A stretch of DNA of 64,000 nt, taken from NCBI GenBank assembly GCA_019915135.1, contig JAHLMK010000005.1, forward strand, positions 682,001-746,000. Direction: 5' to 3'. The notes under the pieces were generated by a model that made no database searches, had not been told where the DNA came from, and saw only the letters and a program-made list of their open reading frames with translations. How positions within the stretch are numbered: the first letter of the stretch is position 1; each line of letters opens with the position of its first letter. Below, piece by piece: positions 47,381 to 60,074 of the stretch. Source of the DNA: Strobilurus pachycystidiatus. Lineage: Eukaryota; Basidiomycota; Agaricomycetes; Agaricales; Physalacriaceae. The translations under genes and the position numbers were made by a program.

Positions 47381-49522
47381 TACTTTCGCACAGAAACTCC
47401 TGGGGTATCCTTCAAAACGCCGTTCTCGTCCCATTGTGAGGCGGGCTGTATGTCTTGCACGAGGGCTTGGTTCTCCGTATTGCCTTCCAGCAAGTTATGC
47501 AGCGTAAATATCGCATGCTCGCGTAAATCTGTGCAACACACAGCATTAGTTTCAAACCGGTACACAACAAAGAAGACTCTGACATGGATTACGCTCATCA
47601 ACGACACACAGGTTCATGACGACCTCGATGCCACCGCATTGTCTGGTTCGGTCCTGGACAGCCTTGTCTTCGTGACAAAGCACCCCAAGGAGTCTGACTA
47701 GATCTCTCTTCAAATAGGAGAACCCTGTGTCGGTGGGCGGCGGGTGCTGTGCACTTGATGCGCCGGGAGAAGGGACAGGTTTCCCAAAGTTAATTCGGGG
47801 CAAGAAACGATCGAGTAAGCGTAACAGCTCTGCGACGATCGTCAGAGATGCACTTTGTTGTCATTGATGGAGGGAGGGGCGTACCAATCAGGCTCTCGTT
47901 GAGGTAGTGGGCCTCTGAACTCAGTTCGTTGAAATATGTTCTTAGAGACGGCTCTTGTGTGCCATCGGAACTCGGCGTAGTGGCCTTCTCGTCGTCGAGA
48001 AGAACGGTCACCATACACTGAGAGACAAGAACCAGAGCTTCGCATACTTTGGGAAGCATGACGTCCAATTCTGCAGGCGGGCCCTCGTTTTCCGCAAATG
48101 TTTCGGACGAAGGCGAGCCCAGGGCGCGCCGGAGAGCCTTTTGCGCATACGATGACATCGAAAAGAAACAGCTGCCAAGGAGCTGGCTCAACCCATGTTG
48201 CAACTTCAGTGTTTTCGTGTCACTAGCGACGACCGGTATCGCTTGCAAATATGAATCGACGAGCTTGAGGAGTACGGTCTGATGCGGAGTTACAACCTCA
48301 TCCTTTCTGTCAAAATTTATCAGTGGCGTGTGCCAATTTGCGGAGTGGGGGTACACACATGGATAACTTGGCATAAATTTCAGGTACCAGTCCTACTTCT
48401 AGCAGACGGCTAAAGATGGAATAGCTGGACAGAAGAAATGAGCGGATATTAGTGGAGGAGAGAGGGATGTCAGACTAACCCGATATCGAAAACGATGGCA
48501 TCGTCCGAGCCTTCCTCCGCCTCGTAGGTGTTCGCCATCTTGTCTAGTAGCGATATACACAGTCGTGCGCCGACGGTGGTCTTGGCCAGAAGTTTCCTAA
48601 AAGAGGCATCTCAATCACGATGCCGATGTCAAGTGGCGCGCAATTAACGAACGCTCGTGTCCTGCTTCCCTCTATACAATTCTGCATCAGCATCAAAGCG
48701 GGTAGAGCGGATTTCCCATCCGACGAGGTAAGCAGTCGACTACGGCAATGTGTCAGTGCGTAGGGGAGCCAGTGGGGCGGAGACGGACACTAAGACAACT
48801 TGATCCTCAGGAAGATGGAGGTATGTTTCCCAGAGCGACTGCATTAGTTTGTCGTTGGAGGTAACAAGATTTGACAGCGTTTGGGCGAGCATGCGACCAA
48901 CGGCGACGGCTAATTATCACATTTTGAGATCAGCACTGGCGAGTGATTGTCGTCCAGAAACATACACTCTGGGTTCTCCATCGCGGTCCACGACGTATGA
49001 TAGTGCAAGAGCCGCCTGATATCGGGCTCACTCTCGCTGGCAGATGATCAGGACTTGGCGGGAATGATACAGTGACGCGTCGTACAATGCTCTGTTCTGA
49101 TTCTCAGTGACTCCGGCGACGAGATTCCTTGTGAAACGCGCCAAACTCAAACAGAGCTTCAACAGATGATGGTGTTTCTGTGATTCTCCGGTAGAGTCGC
49201 TGTTCCCGTCTGAATCGTCACCATCCCAAAATGTCAACTGAGCACGATGCAGCGATTGCCACAGTTTGCGCAGGCAGGGCCACAGAGATGGAGAGGAGCC
49301 GAGGGCGGCTCTGGAGAATGATCGAGTTGGTAAGATTCGATGGAGGTCTCTCTGTTTTGCCTACCGTAAGCTCAAGCTGCGCGCAAGCTCAGCCGCGATG
49401 GTGTCGAGTGTCCGACAGAGCCCCGGAAAAGCCGCCGATATCTTGATATTGAACGCGGCGCAGGAAGCAGTCAGATCATCAAGGAATTCATCAGCGAGAG
49501 GCGCAGAGTCGGGGACAGCCAT
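47381..49522 (-). CDS. ataxin-10 domain protein
   Basis: Armadillo-like helical protein. The C-terminal signature is strong: FSYLKRDLVRLLGVLCHEDK, QDRTRQCGGIEVVMNLCVVD, then LREHAIFTLHNLLEGNTENQ ending ALVQDI, which is the ataxin-10 domain. The N-terminus begins MAVPDSAPLADEFLDDL at 49522. Upstream exons carry further helical repeats, including TVLLKLVDSYLQAIPVVAS and LQHGLSQLLGSCFF. Several short introns; the last coding exon ends GVSVRK at 47381. Yeast has a related protein (Ctr86) of poorly defined, possibly cytokinesis-linked role, so function is tentative. The gene is convergent with LEO1 and divergent from VMA12, tightly packed on both sides. Confidence 0.85.
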
Positions 49523-49661
49523 GACCGACAAAATTAGCGAAAGAATAGAGTACGATGTGGAAAGGCGGAGAGCAGACTTAGTCAATTATTATTTTTGAAA
49601 TGCCGGCTTTATCGCCACTGGCCGCGCTGTCTGTCAACCACACTTTCGTCCTGCCACCATC
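49523..49661. promoter_or_regulatory. compact divergent promoter (139 bp)
   Basis: Only 139 bp lie between the start codons of the ataxin-10-like gene (minus) and VMA12 (plus), so both leaders and core promoters share it. A run rich in A/T and C lies close to the plus-strand start. No TATA box is obvious. Confidence 0.5.
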
Positions 49662-50394
49662 ATGACCACTGTCACCGCGCCGAATGTCAATATTTCCTTC
49701 GAGCCTCATTTGGCCGACACGCTATCACCGTTGCGGAACATTCTGCCCACCGAGCTCGGCCAACAGCTCAACAATTACCTCGCTGAACCGCGTCCCGCGA
49801 CAATCCCGTACGCTGTCATCCAGTCAATATCTCAATGGGCCAGATCGCCGGCAGGCTCGTTCACGCTCAAAAAACACCCGCAACTCAATGCCAGCGACTT
49901 TTCCATGATTTCTCTCTTGGCCGGGACAGTGACTTCGCCAGAGCGCAAGTTTGGTTCCTATGTTCCCCCGCCTGATCCGGAGGTTGTTGCTGCTGAGGCC
50001 AGTCGCGAGAGGAAGCAGATCACAACGCTGGTCAACGCTTTACTCAGCATCGGCGGCTCTGCCTTTGCTGCTCTTTGGGCTTCACAGCATACTGGCTGGA
50101 AATATGAATGGGTGTGTGTTGTCTCATGAGAATTCTTCAACTACTCAAGCCTAAGTACCTTTGTAGCGTGTTCTGTTCTCGTTCTTTGTCGCCCTCGTCG
50201 TCGCCGTATCTGAAGGCGTCCTTTATGTAATCTGGCAATCACGACGAGACGCTGCGAGCAAGCCGAAGCGCAGATTGCTCGGCGCTCGCCACAAGAAGTA
50301 CGACGGCAACATCACTGTCAATTCTGTCGAGACTGAGTCTACAACCTCACCTCCTTCTGAAGAGGGTACAGTGCTACGCCGTCGCAAACAATGA
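49662..50394 (+). CDS. VMA12: Vma12-type V-ATPase assembly factor
   Basis: Endoplasmic-reticulum membrane protein needed to assemble the V0 sector of the vacuolar ATPase. Two exons (49662-50111, 50167-50394) give 225 residues, close to the family length. The N-terminal half is cytosolic (PPDPEVVAAEASRERKQITT). Two membrane spans follow: LVNALLSIGGSAFAALWAS and RVLFSFFVALVVAVSEGVLY. The tail is basic and ends RRRKQ, compatible with ER retention. The intron splits the codon-level junction WEW|RVLF in phase 0. The domain order and the SRERKQ motif before the first span fit Vma12/TMEM199. Confidence 0.85.
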
Positions 50395-50442
50395 CTGCTG
50401 CAATCCTCGAATATCACACTACAACTCATAATCATACTTCGT

Positions 50443-52319
50443 TCATAACCTTCCCTGGAGCTTGATTTCGAGCTTCCTAAACGGAATATACAGAAGTCCC
50501 GTCAGGCCAAAAGCAACTTCGAACCCGATGTCGCCAGTTGTTTTCCCTATAGGACCTATGAACCATGTCTGGTTCATGCTGGGTATCACAAGCGCAAAGG
50601 ACATAATTGAGGCCGCCAGAGCCGCGGCTCCCCAAGGCAGCTGTCGCGGTTTGTTCCACAAACGGATGTCGTACGCTGCGGGGTCACCGCGCCGGAATAC
50701 GAAATGCTCAAGCAGCACGACAGCCACGAAAGCACTCGTCCAGTATCCGATAAGTCCCAAAAAGTTCACGAGGGTGTCGTAAAACTTGTGGGCTCCCACG
50801 ATAGATATCGGCAGAACTCTGCGAGCGAGTCGTTAGGCAAGGGTAAAACAGGTGACAGGCACTCACATCGCGGTTGCTAGTATCGAGAAGACATATCGTG
50901 GAACGAGGTACAGGATTGGGATGAAGACCTGGATATTGAGAGAGAAGGAATAGAATGTCGGCGCTATATTTCCCGCGACGGAGAGACTGATGAGGACCGT
51001 CAGGAATTTGCCGAATCCCTTGACCGGATGCAACATCGCCTCTATGAGTCCACCGACGTTGCCTCCCTCATAACCTGCCTCCCACTCAGGAACTAGAGCC
51101 GCCGAGGCAGTTACAGCAGCGCCCAAGCATTGAAAGGTCACCTATCCAACACGTCAATGACGAACCCAGACTTAATGTTTGGGAACGAACTTACGATGGG
51201 TAACAGGAAGCCGATGTATGAGTACCAGAATAGCCGTTTGCTGGGGGCCATGATCAGGGCTTTGATAAGGAACGATGCGTATCATACCTCGGAGCGTCAG
51301 GGCGGAAGTAGATGGTGAAATCCGAGCTCAATCCAGAATATGTGATCACGAAGCCGGCGAGGGTAGATGCGAAGGTCAAGACCGTGGCGGCGGTTGGAGG
51401 CTCCGAGTACGAGACATTTTCTATGTGTTTTCCGCCCACTCCCAGCGCGACGACAAACGCAATTACGACCGGGATCCATGAGATGCGCTCATACCAGGTG
51501 AGTACTTTGATCCCACAGAATGAGACCTACGAAACGTTGTATGAGATGATTGGAGACGGTCGAGAAAGCCGCCTACAAACAAAGAGATGATAGATATGAT
51601 GACGATGCCGACGCTTGAAATCAAGGTAAGAAATTTCACAGCGAAGAGGCAGGGCATCTCACGTCCAGCTCAAGTTCCCGCCCGCTACACTAGCGAGTGT
51701 CTGGCCGCCCAGAATGCAATTGAGAATACAAAATCCACACATCCCGATCAGATTGAAGATGCAGGGTATAATGACACCAAAATATCTGCGCGTATGAATC
51801 GCATCATGCAGGCTTTGGTTTGAGGTATGGACTCACCCAAATGAATATCTGGCTTGTATCATCTGACGAAGCCCAAGTTTGGGTCCCCATGTCGTTCTAA
51901 ACAGTCTGAATACGGAATCGCTGGTCGTGAGAGGCAAGAGGGCTCACAGGTATGCGGGTGGTAATGCACATAGCAGATTGATGAACAGAATGACCAAGCA
52001 GGAGTCCCGGACTCCTAGTCCGAAAACGATAGGTCCCAGAGATCCAGCAGAGAAGGATAGGATGTTACAGTTCCAGGAGAACCACAAGAAGAAGTTTTTG
52101 AAGTATTGGGTGTCGACACGGTTCTCCGGCTGGACGGGAACCGTTCCTGGATGTGAAAGTCGTGTCAATGTACGCGTGAAACGACAGGTCGATGTACACA
52201 CCTCTGCCCTCAATGCCCCATGTCAGTAAGCGCCTCGACCACAGAGAAGAATGGCTGTTGTATGTGATGGACTCAGAGTCGCGCTTCTCGACGTCTTTGG
52301 TCGCTTCGTGAAGGGACAT
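50443..52319 (-). CDS. NCS1 purine-cytosine permease
   Basis: Plasma-membrane symporter of the Fcy2-like nucleobase:cation family. The start MSLHEATKDVEKRDSE at 52319 opens a short first exon, followed by an exon with LLTWGIEGRG and then NCS1 blocks: VDTQYFKNFFLWFSWNCNIL, SFSAGSLGPIVFGLGVRDSC, STLAGFVITYSGLSSDFTIY with YFRPDAPR, and FLGLIGYWTSAFVAVVLLEH with FVFRRGD. About twelve hydrophobic segments in total; the C-terminus ends KLEIKLQGRL at 50443. Substrates in the family are cytosine, adenine, hypoxanthine and vitamin B6-type bases; I cannot choose among them. Roughly nine exons; small internal borders were not all resolved. The stop is only 48 bp from the VMA12 stop (convergent). Confidence 0.88.
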
Positions 52320-53152
52320 CGTCGATGTCGACTCCTAGGCTGGCAAATCTTCAGTCTTTTGAGAGCGTCTCGTCTCGCACTTGATCCGAGGAAATAAGGA
52401 GGTAGACTGGAGGTTCTGGTGCAAGGAGTTAACTAGAAGTTGCGGCTAGCATGTGGTCGAGACAGTGAGGAAAAAATTGTCGTCTTCGGAGGTTATCGAT
52501 CGATCGGGGGAAAACATTTGATAAGATAGCGTTCCAACTTCTGCCATCTGATAAAATCCAGGCGGGTTGGGAGTCCCGCCACCATGCACGATCACGACGA
52601 GCCGACAGAGTCAACAGTACATACACTTCCAGGTATGTATCGGCTGCTACGTAGCGATGCAACCTCTAAAGTGTCCACCAAAACAAACTGAAAACAAAAA
52701 GTCTCCACTGTAACCGGGCTCAGCCGGGCCACCAACGGGCTCCGTCGGTCTCTCCGAATGAACTTCGAGGGATCGAGGGTGCGTAAGAAGGCGTAAGACG
52801 TGTATCCGCCACCCGCTCAAAAGCCCTCAGCCTGACTCCTGAGACGCAATTCTGATTGGCTGCTCAACGTCTCAAATCTTGCTCAGTTGTTATGGACGGG
52901 TTGCGGATACACTACCCAACGCCATAACATTCAGAGGCTCAAAGCTGAAGCGCTTAGTGCAGTCATGGGATAGACATGACTTCAACGGGCACCCGAAATG
53001 TCTATAGTAGCTGTCAATTCTTGAGGGGAGGAGTAGTGATACACAAACAAGTTTACTGCAAGAATAAGTAGTACAACGAGATACAGATACAAAACGGTCT
53101 TAAGATTTCCAATGGAGATATAAAGAAATAGATGTGTCCAAAAGCCAAGAGC
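52320..53152. other. intergenic, permease promoter and 3' region of the Zn2Cys6 gene
   Basis: 833 bp with no recognisable gene. The part near 52320 presumably holds the permease promoter. Nothing repeated or structured stood out. Confidence 0.35.
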
Positions 53153-56100
53153 CTACTTGTACTGCGCCATGAAGTTCTGCCACGAGACCTGCAAATCATG
53201 ATCGGGTGGCGTAGAAAACTCGCTGGGCAACGAGTGCTGCATGGTGTACTGACCGAATCCGACACGCACGTTCTGACCATTGCCGTAGCCGTAATAGTTG
53301 GGCATCACGTCCAGAGTCATTCCGTGCTGGCTGTGGGGATCGTTGTATGATATCGAAGCACCATTCGAGGGATACAGAGAGTAGTCGCCGATTGGGTAAT
53401 CCTGCTGCATTGGGGTATATGAATGCTGCCACTGTTGAGACCCAGACTCTTGCTGCATCGAGAAGTTGGATGAATCGTGGTTAATGGGAGGCGAAGCTGG
53501 TTGGGAGGCGGGGCTTGAAGCAGTATTCGAAGACGGTGATGAGGGTAAAGAGGATGTGCCGCGTCGCGAGACGAGTCGCGTCATCCCTCCAAGTCCCGCC
53601 AGCTCATCGGTTGCCTCGGTCTTCACTGGAAGAGCGTGTGCAATCCGGTGATTCGGCTCCGGTGGAAGATGGCCACGAGCTTTGGATATCGCTGTGTGGG
53701 CACGCTCCTTCAGTTTGTATAAGACGGCCTATGACGCTTTCAGGTTGAGTACCTGAACGAGAACGAGAGAAACATACAAGGATCCTGGAAGTCCGTGAAG
53801 TCTCAGAAACCTGGGAGAACAACTGGTACGCCGACTCCAAATGCGACAAAGCCGACGGCGCAAGTGCCATTTCAGCTTTCACGGCAATGGAACCGAGCAC
53901 AATCTAGAGAAGTGACATATCGTTCAATACATGGCAGGTTGCAGTCAATCAGAAGCTGACCGAACAAGAAAAGACGTGGGTAAACAGAAACCACATGCGC
54001 TCTGTCAACGCTGGGTGCTGCTTGAAAAGGCTCTCAATCAAGCCCACAAACGAGCATGCGCTGGTGTACGCGGCCAGAACCGACTGCGCGTACTTGCTCC
54101 CCATAGGATCGGACGGACAGTCTTCCAAAGCCTGGGCAAAGAAGCCTCGGTGCATATAGAAGAGCGCTGGGAAAAATCAGCCATCAGGCAATCGGAAGCG
54201 CTGGAAGATGGTGCTTACTGATTTCCTTGATCGCAAAGGCAGTGTACCTTTGCATCGTCAGTTCGGTCGTTGGCTGATCAATCTCCGGTCCAACTTTGGC
54301 TCCGCCAAAACCCGGCACCTGTAGACTCGGGGGAACGTAGTAAGAGCGAACTTTCTTGTCAAGTTCTTGGAGCGTCTTGTAGCTGGGCGGACGTGCCCCA
54401 AAGGCCTGATCATGCACGACAGCAAGGCATTGTGATGCGAAGGAATGCTTCCATGAATGGACTGCATATGGTCAGCGGTTATCGCAGTGTGTGTGGAAGA
54501 AAACTTACAGGTCATTTCACTGTCCACGACTGGAGTACCTGACTCTTCATGGGGCATCTTCGTGTCCACATGGGCGATGGCAAAGGAGGGCGGTCTTCCG
54601 TACGTTAGACTCTGATGATAACGTCAACGACTTAACCATAAAAGATATTAACGCCACTCGCCTGCCACGAATCGTACACAAAGATCTCCCAGAGCAGACA
54701 ACGCCGTCGGTACGTCTCCTCTGGGTCAAGGTTCCATTTCCCACTGTCGCGATCTGCCACAGAGTGAGAAAAGAATTTGAGCCATGAAACATAGGCGACT
54801 CACGAAGACCGACCTGTCGACAATACATTTGTTTTAGTGTCAGCCGCAAACGATGAGATGACCGCTTACACTTTGAGCTAGTTTCACGACAATTCCCATC
54901 ACCACCCATCGGGCGCCCTCGTCACTCCAAAACATAAAATGACACATGACAAGCTATCGTACTCGTTTAGCCTCGGACGGAAAGATCACAACAAACAGAT
55001 ATTCACAAGGGCCTGAATGCCTGGTATTGATTGCTCGTCAAACACTGATTTGATGGCCAGCGCAGCACGACCCAACTGATAGAATTGCGTGGCCTGAGGA
55101 GAGTGCACTGGCAGGTCCAAGTCCATCAGAGTTCCCATGGCGAGAACCATGAAAAGAAGAGCAAGACTGTGTGGATTCAGAGCTTCACCATAGATCCCCG
55201 AATCTTGCCCGTACACTGGGCGATATATGGTCTCCAAGAAGTCCTTATTGGAGATCGGTGTGTACCTAAGCTCAACCGTCAAGGTATGAAGAAGCAGATC
55301 CACGATATACTTACATCCAAGCCGCATGTCGATAGTATAGGTCGCACAGTCTTCGAGCTTGAGGTTCTGGGGGTAGAAAACTGACCAGAGAAGCGCGAAT
55401 GGAGTCCGCAGATTCCGTGACTGAGGAGGTGAAAGGGAAACTATGCGCCAGCCATGGTATATCTGTCGGTATCGGTGGTCGAAAGTTGGGCGACGTTTCG
55501 TCTTCTTCAGAACCTTCTTCGTTCTGGGGAAGTATGATTAGACCCTAGATAGGGCCTGAGGAAAGTGCAAATACGTAAATCCTCACCTTCAATAGATACT
55601 ATAGAGCACCAAGGCGTAATGTTAGAGAGGATAATGATATCAAGTAGACAGAGGAGAGTACCCAAGAGTTGGCAGCCGAGCCAAAGAAAGTAGATTTGCC
55701 ACGTTCAGAGAGAGATCTATCGACGAGAGTCACAACTTCGAAAACGGATGAAGATTGCGGGAACATCATACAACGAGCCTAATGCGTTTATGGCATCTGC
55801 GTTTTCGGTTGCATCCTCCTTGTGTGGTATTGAATCTAGGCGTTCGCGTTCTAAGGGGCGCTTTATCTGAAGGAGTTCTTCGGTAAGGAGGGGATGGGGT
55901 TGTGGCGAGTTATGTGCATGGGACTCCGTTAGTGCGTCTTCCAGTTGCCGGACGCGGGTCGAGAGTTGGCCAATCTTGTCGTGGAGTGCTTCTGTGTTGG
56001 CTAGAACGAATCTGGGAGTCTATGGTCAGATAAAAGCTACTACGAGGATAGGAAACACGCACCGATTGCCCTTGCCTGTCGTGAGAGATCCTGTTTAATG

Positions 56101-56517
56101 AGACCCATTAGATGTTGCACTCGGGTAGTAAAGCAGTCGCACCATCGGGGCATATGGGGCCGCAGCCTGGGAGAGCAATGAGAGGCATCCGACTGGACAT
56201 CGAGCATGCACACCTTTTTTGACACAATTACTGAACGCGGTGATGAGTCGATGGCTGATAGAAAGAGAACAAAGCGTACCTGCATGGAAACACCCTGCTG
56301 CACCTTTCGTGAAGCTAGTATGAGCTAGGTAGGAGTATGAGGACGGGCGAGAGCGTACTTGAGCTTCAATCTAGGAAAGCCCGACGCGAATCAGGCTAAT
56401 ACTGATGTCAAATTCGGAGGGCGCGTACCTCCGACATTCGGCGCAGGAGAGGGCGGCACCCCGACGTTTGTGCCGCTGAACGAGCGAGGTGTCCTGCGGA
56501 TACGGGGTCGACGCCAT
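53153..56517 (-). CDS. Zn2Cys6 fungal transcription factor
   Basis: Binuclear zinc cluster regulator. The start MASTPYPQDTSLVQRHKRRG at 56517 leads into the cluster, rebuilt across six exons as CAECRRLKLKC, then SRVFPCSNCVKKGCGPICP: spacing C-x2-C-x6-C-x5-C-x2-C-x8-C, all six Cys present. DGSLTTGKGNR follows, then a coiled linker (HDKIGQLSTRVRQLEDALTE). The middle region contains the fungal-specific transcription factor domain (FLETIYRPVYG, ALLFMVLAMGTLMDLDLPV, YYQLGRAAL-like). The C-terminus is Ser/Pro/Gln/Tyr-rich and ends SWQNFMAQYK. Exons in the cluster are 89, 12, 24, 17, 24 and 28 nt (56517-56429, 56370-56359, 56303-56280, 56230-56214, 56166-56143, 56090-56063). Target genes unknown; the adjacent permease is a candidate only by position. 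Confidence 0.88.
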
Positions 56518-58421
56518 GATGGTCAAGAGCAAGATACAGCCGAAAGTGCAAGTGGTCAGCACGCTTACCGACCCCGAATCTATATCGAGCTACAGTATAA
56601 GTAGTGCGATCGGCCTTCTCCCATCCGGACCGTGGTTTCACCGTTTCTTCTGTCCCTTCGCCTCCTCTTCAATGTAAGACTTATTGCAAGCTTCGCAACA
56701 CTGAAAATTTCCAGTCTTCTGTCTCGCAAAATGTCCGGATGTCTACTATTTACCTTGCCTTCCCTTGGTCCCTTGATCGACTCTCGCGGCAACAACAATC
56801 AATCATACTCTTTCTGTCCTTGCCTGATGATCTCAACACGCCGCACTTTTGCACCTTACAACGAGCTTATGTACCCTTGGTCTTCCGGGGAACCCGACGC
56901 CGAGTGATTCTAACCAGACTGGGTCCTGGAAACATATCCCGCACTATTACTATCTGTGGCGCATCTCTCTGATGGCCATAGTGTCTAGGGTTGCGTTGCT
57001 TTCCGGGTCACCTTCTGGTCCCTCGTTCTCTGTTGTGGCTGCCACAAATGTGTATTCAAAGTCATCAGCTCCACGGAGGCTCGACCATCGGGAATGCCGC
57101 CTCAGGCCGCCTTTCCCTTTCACTGGCTCGCATGCCCGCATTTTAGTGCGTACGGCATTATAAGGTAGGCCATGCTCGGACGGATGCCTCGGGAAACTCG
57201 CGCTGCCCTGGAAAATCCGGCTATCTTGCTGGAGTCTTCAAATTCGCGCGTGCTTCTCCAACGCCTTTTGGATAGTCTTCGATGAAAGTATCATCTTCTG
57301 AGGGCGACAAGTCAAGACTGCTCATCACGCTACGCCACTCCACCAGTCGCCATACTGTTGATCTGCTTGCGATATCACACTGCTGACCTGCTTGCGTGAT
57401 CGTTTGTTCTTGCGAAACACCTCACCGCCAAGTCGTCGTAAAACATGCACAACCAGAAAGGCGGAAGTGTATTCGAGTTCCGATGTATGCATGACTCGAC
57501 CCAGTTAGGCACACACACGGCCCTCCCGACTTGTCAGCACCAGCACCATGTCGTACGCTATAACGGTCATTACCTGCTTCCGTCGTCTGTCCCTGTCTAT
57601 CCTCAGGTGGTCCTTCTCCATGCTTCTTCCCATTCCAAACTTAGCAGTCGGAAGGAGCTCTCTTACTACATCCTACCAGCAACAACGTCTATTGCTGTTG
57701 ATCTGTCAAATGAACAAGCGCTCATATACTACGCAGAACTTCTGTGGGTGTGCCCGACGGCAGGCTGAGGTTTCGTAAAGGAAATAGATTAACAAGTCAA
57801 TGCAAATCTTCTCGTTTTGCCGGTGATGGACGAGAAGTTTCTTGTTCCAGTGGCGGAGGGGCAGATGCTTATCCTGCTCCACGAAGGAGCCCCTCGCCTC
57901 AGCAGTCTACCTTTCTCGCGGTCTGCCGGATGGGCTAGTTTCCTTCAGGTTTGTAATCTAGGTCGACGCGAGAGTGCAATCACTGTCAGTGAGCGTCCGT
58001 CGAGGATACTGTAGGCTAATCTTCGACATCGCGACGTGCCTCTGATCAACATATGTATTACTTCACAATGGCGACCGCCATTTCCCGGTAACGCTTATTG
58101 CCAGAGTAGAGCCCAATTCCGCCATTCACTCGGTTATGACCGAATCAGACTCAGGCTAGTGGATTGCGCCCCGCCACATTGTCTACCGAACACTCTCAAT
58201 GATAAGTTTTCGGAACCTGAGCGCTCTCCCATCATGATCTGCGTCGCACTCACGCTGCGGTTCAACTAGTGTTCTCATCATTCGTTTACATAGCTTCAAT
58301 ATTGAGTCTGGAATTGTCTGGGAATTGTGCAGAAAACATCGTACGGCCCGAAGTAACAAACACATCGTGGCTTCTTATTATTTTGGTTTGTTATGATTGG
58401 CATCTTCTACCTCTTGCCATG
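56518..58421. other. gene-poor intergenic stretch
   Basis: About 1.9 kb upstream of two divergent genes. Open frames near 57445-57768 and 57817-58014 lack motifs and splice context. I could not support a gene here. Confidence 0.4.
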
Positions 58422-59690
58422 TCGCAGCGGATTAAACATGGCCAGTCTGAATCCGTCGATTCGACGTATTCCGCTCTGGCGATAACCTCCTCCGAAATTG
58501 AGATGACCGCCAATCTATCTACCGAATTCCTATATGAGGACGCCCTGTCGATCATCGAACGCACCGATTTCCCTCCTGTTTTTCACGGCGCATACCAAGC
58601 GAAACTTCTTCTACGCCACATGCTCATCGATGCCCCGTGCATGGAAGGCCGGCGTTATGTCTCCGTTTGCCTTCATGTTGCCGCCACTAAAGGACCTCCC
58701 TTCGTCGTAGAACTGGCTAACAACTTCCTTACTCTTCTACTTCTTCCAAGTAAGGTCCTTTCCGTCATTGTGGCATGTGCTAAACGGTACCTAGTGCTTT
58801 CTCAGATGAGAACTGTCGCGGATGCGGACGCAGTGCCTTCTTCTAGCCAAACACCTACCCTCGACGACACAGTCACTCAAATCGAATCAGCTGATCGCCA
58901 CAAACAGCAGGAGTTCAGGTCACTAGTGAGATGCTTGTGATCTCACCCCAGCCGATTTCACTCACACTGGGCAGTTGCTTGAACGTGAGAACCACCGTTG
59001 TGCCGTAACAGGGTTTCGGGAAAGACTCACCCTCGAAGGACCGCCACCGCCCGGGACCCACCTTGTGCGAACGGAAGCAGCCCATATAATTCCTCTTGCT
59101 CTTAATGAATTTGACGAAGATGTATCACCAGAACTGGTGAGTATTGGACTGCTGTCCAGTTAACCTTCTTACCTTTCCCATAGAAGCAGCATGCTCGAAC
59201 GCGGGATATGTTTAGAAGTTGGACAACCTTTGACCTTTCACTGCTTGTTGGGCCACTGATTTCCACACCTCGCAATGGCATTCTTCTCAATTGCGATGAT
59301 CACCGATTCCTTTTTGGTAAGTTCAAATTATGGTTTGAGAAGGTCAGAATATATTTTGTCTAGTAAATAATCCTTTTGACAATTTTCTGTAAGGTTCGCG
59401 ACCAGTCAAACACATACATTGCTAAAACAGCTCCCAACTGCTATTTAGCGAATGGCAAGTGTGACTCTTTAGTCACCTTTCAACATGACACTATCAAAGT
59501 ACCGGATCCCCAGATTCTTTGTATCCACGCGGCATTTGCAAAGGTTCTCAATGCTTGTGGCGCAGCTGATATTTTTGATAAGTGGGGACATGATGCACCA
59601 CAAGCTGATGTGACCACTTGGGAGTCTACTGCAATTTTGAAGTCACATTTGGTGTCATTGTCATTGGCCCAGCTACAGACTGTCTGTTGA
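58422..59690 (+). CDS. HNH nuclease-domain protein
   Basis: Four exons (58422-58925, 58975-59136, 59184-59342, 59394-59690) join to 373 residues. The N-terminal 170 residues are helical with no known motif. The second exon carries the HNH-type core LLERENHRCAVTGF and then VRTEAAHIIPLALNEFDED, where the Cys and the AAHIIP His are the usual metal/catalytic positions. The rest follows the pattern of the large basidiomycete HNH family (MFRSWTTFDLSLLVGP, NGILLNCDDHRFLFGKFKLW, VPDPQILCIHAAFAKVLNACGA). The paired Cys of zinc-stabilised HNH domains is not obvious, so catalytic activity is uncertain. It sits in the repeat-bearing, gene-poor end of the window. Confidence 0.8.
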
Positions 59691-59807
59691 CCTGTAATAG
59701 ACATAGACAGGGTGATTATCTTACATCATCTTATCACAGGCATTTGGAATCTTAGTTGTATCTTGTTCACTTTGCGTGATTTATGAGAGTTTTCCGTCTT
59801 TCCAGAG
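59691..59807. other. spacer before duplicated fragment
   Basis: Short 3' region of the HNH gene; nothing distinct. Confidence 0.3.
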
Positions 59808-60074
59808 CTGGGACACCCACTCTGAACATGTTCTGACTTCTCAAAATCAGACGCATACACGTCTTCTTCGAGGTCTCAAACACCGGAATCTACTCAGGTT
59901 GCAGCATCTGTTGTAGGAGCCAACTCGGAGGAAAACCGAACAATAGCTATTCCCACTGTCCCTCCTCTCCCGCGCTCTGAGTCTCCCGCTTTGGTACAGA
60001 GCGAATGCTTCACAGTCCCTCAGCCACAGTCGCCACAAGTCTCGACCGAATATCTTGACCTATGTCGAACATCG
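59808..60074 (+). pseudogene. truncated copy of part of the downstream Ser/Pro-rich gene
   Basis: Closely matches 60992-61267, about 1.2 kb downstream in the same orientation. Shared blocks include CTGGGACACCCAC, GTCTTCTTCGAG, CACCGGAATCTACTCAGGTT and CCTCAGCCACAGTCGCCACA, ending GTCGAACATCG. Small indels break the matching frame, and no start codon or flanking exon is recognisable, so this is a decayed duplicate rather than a second gene. Confidence 0.75.
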
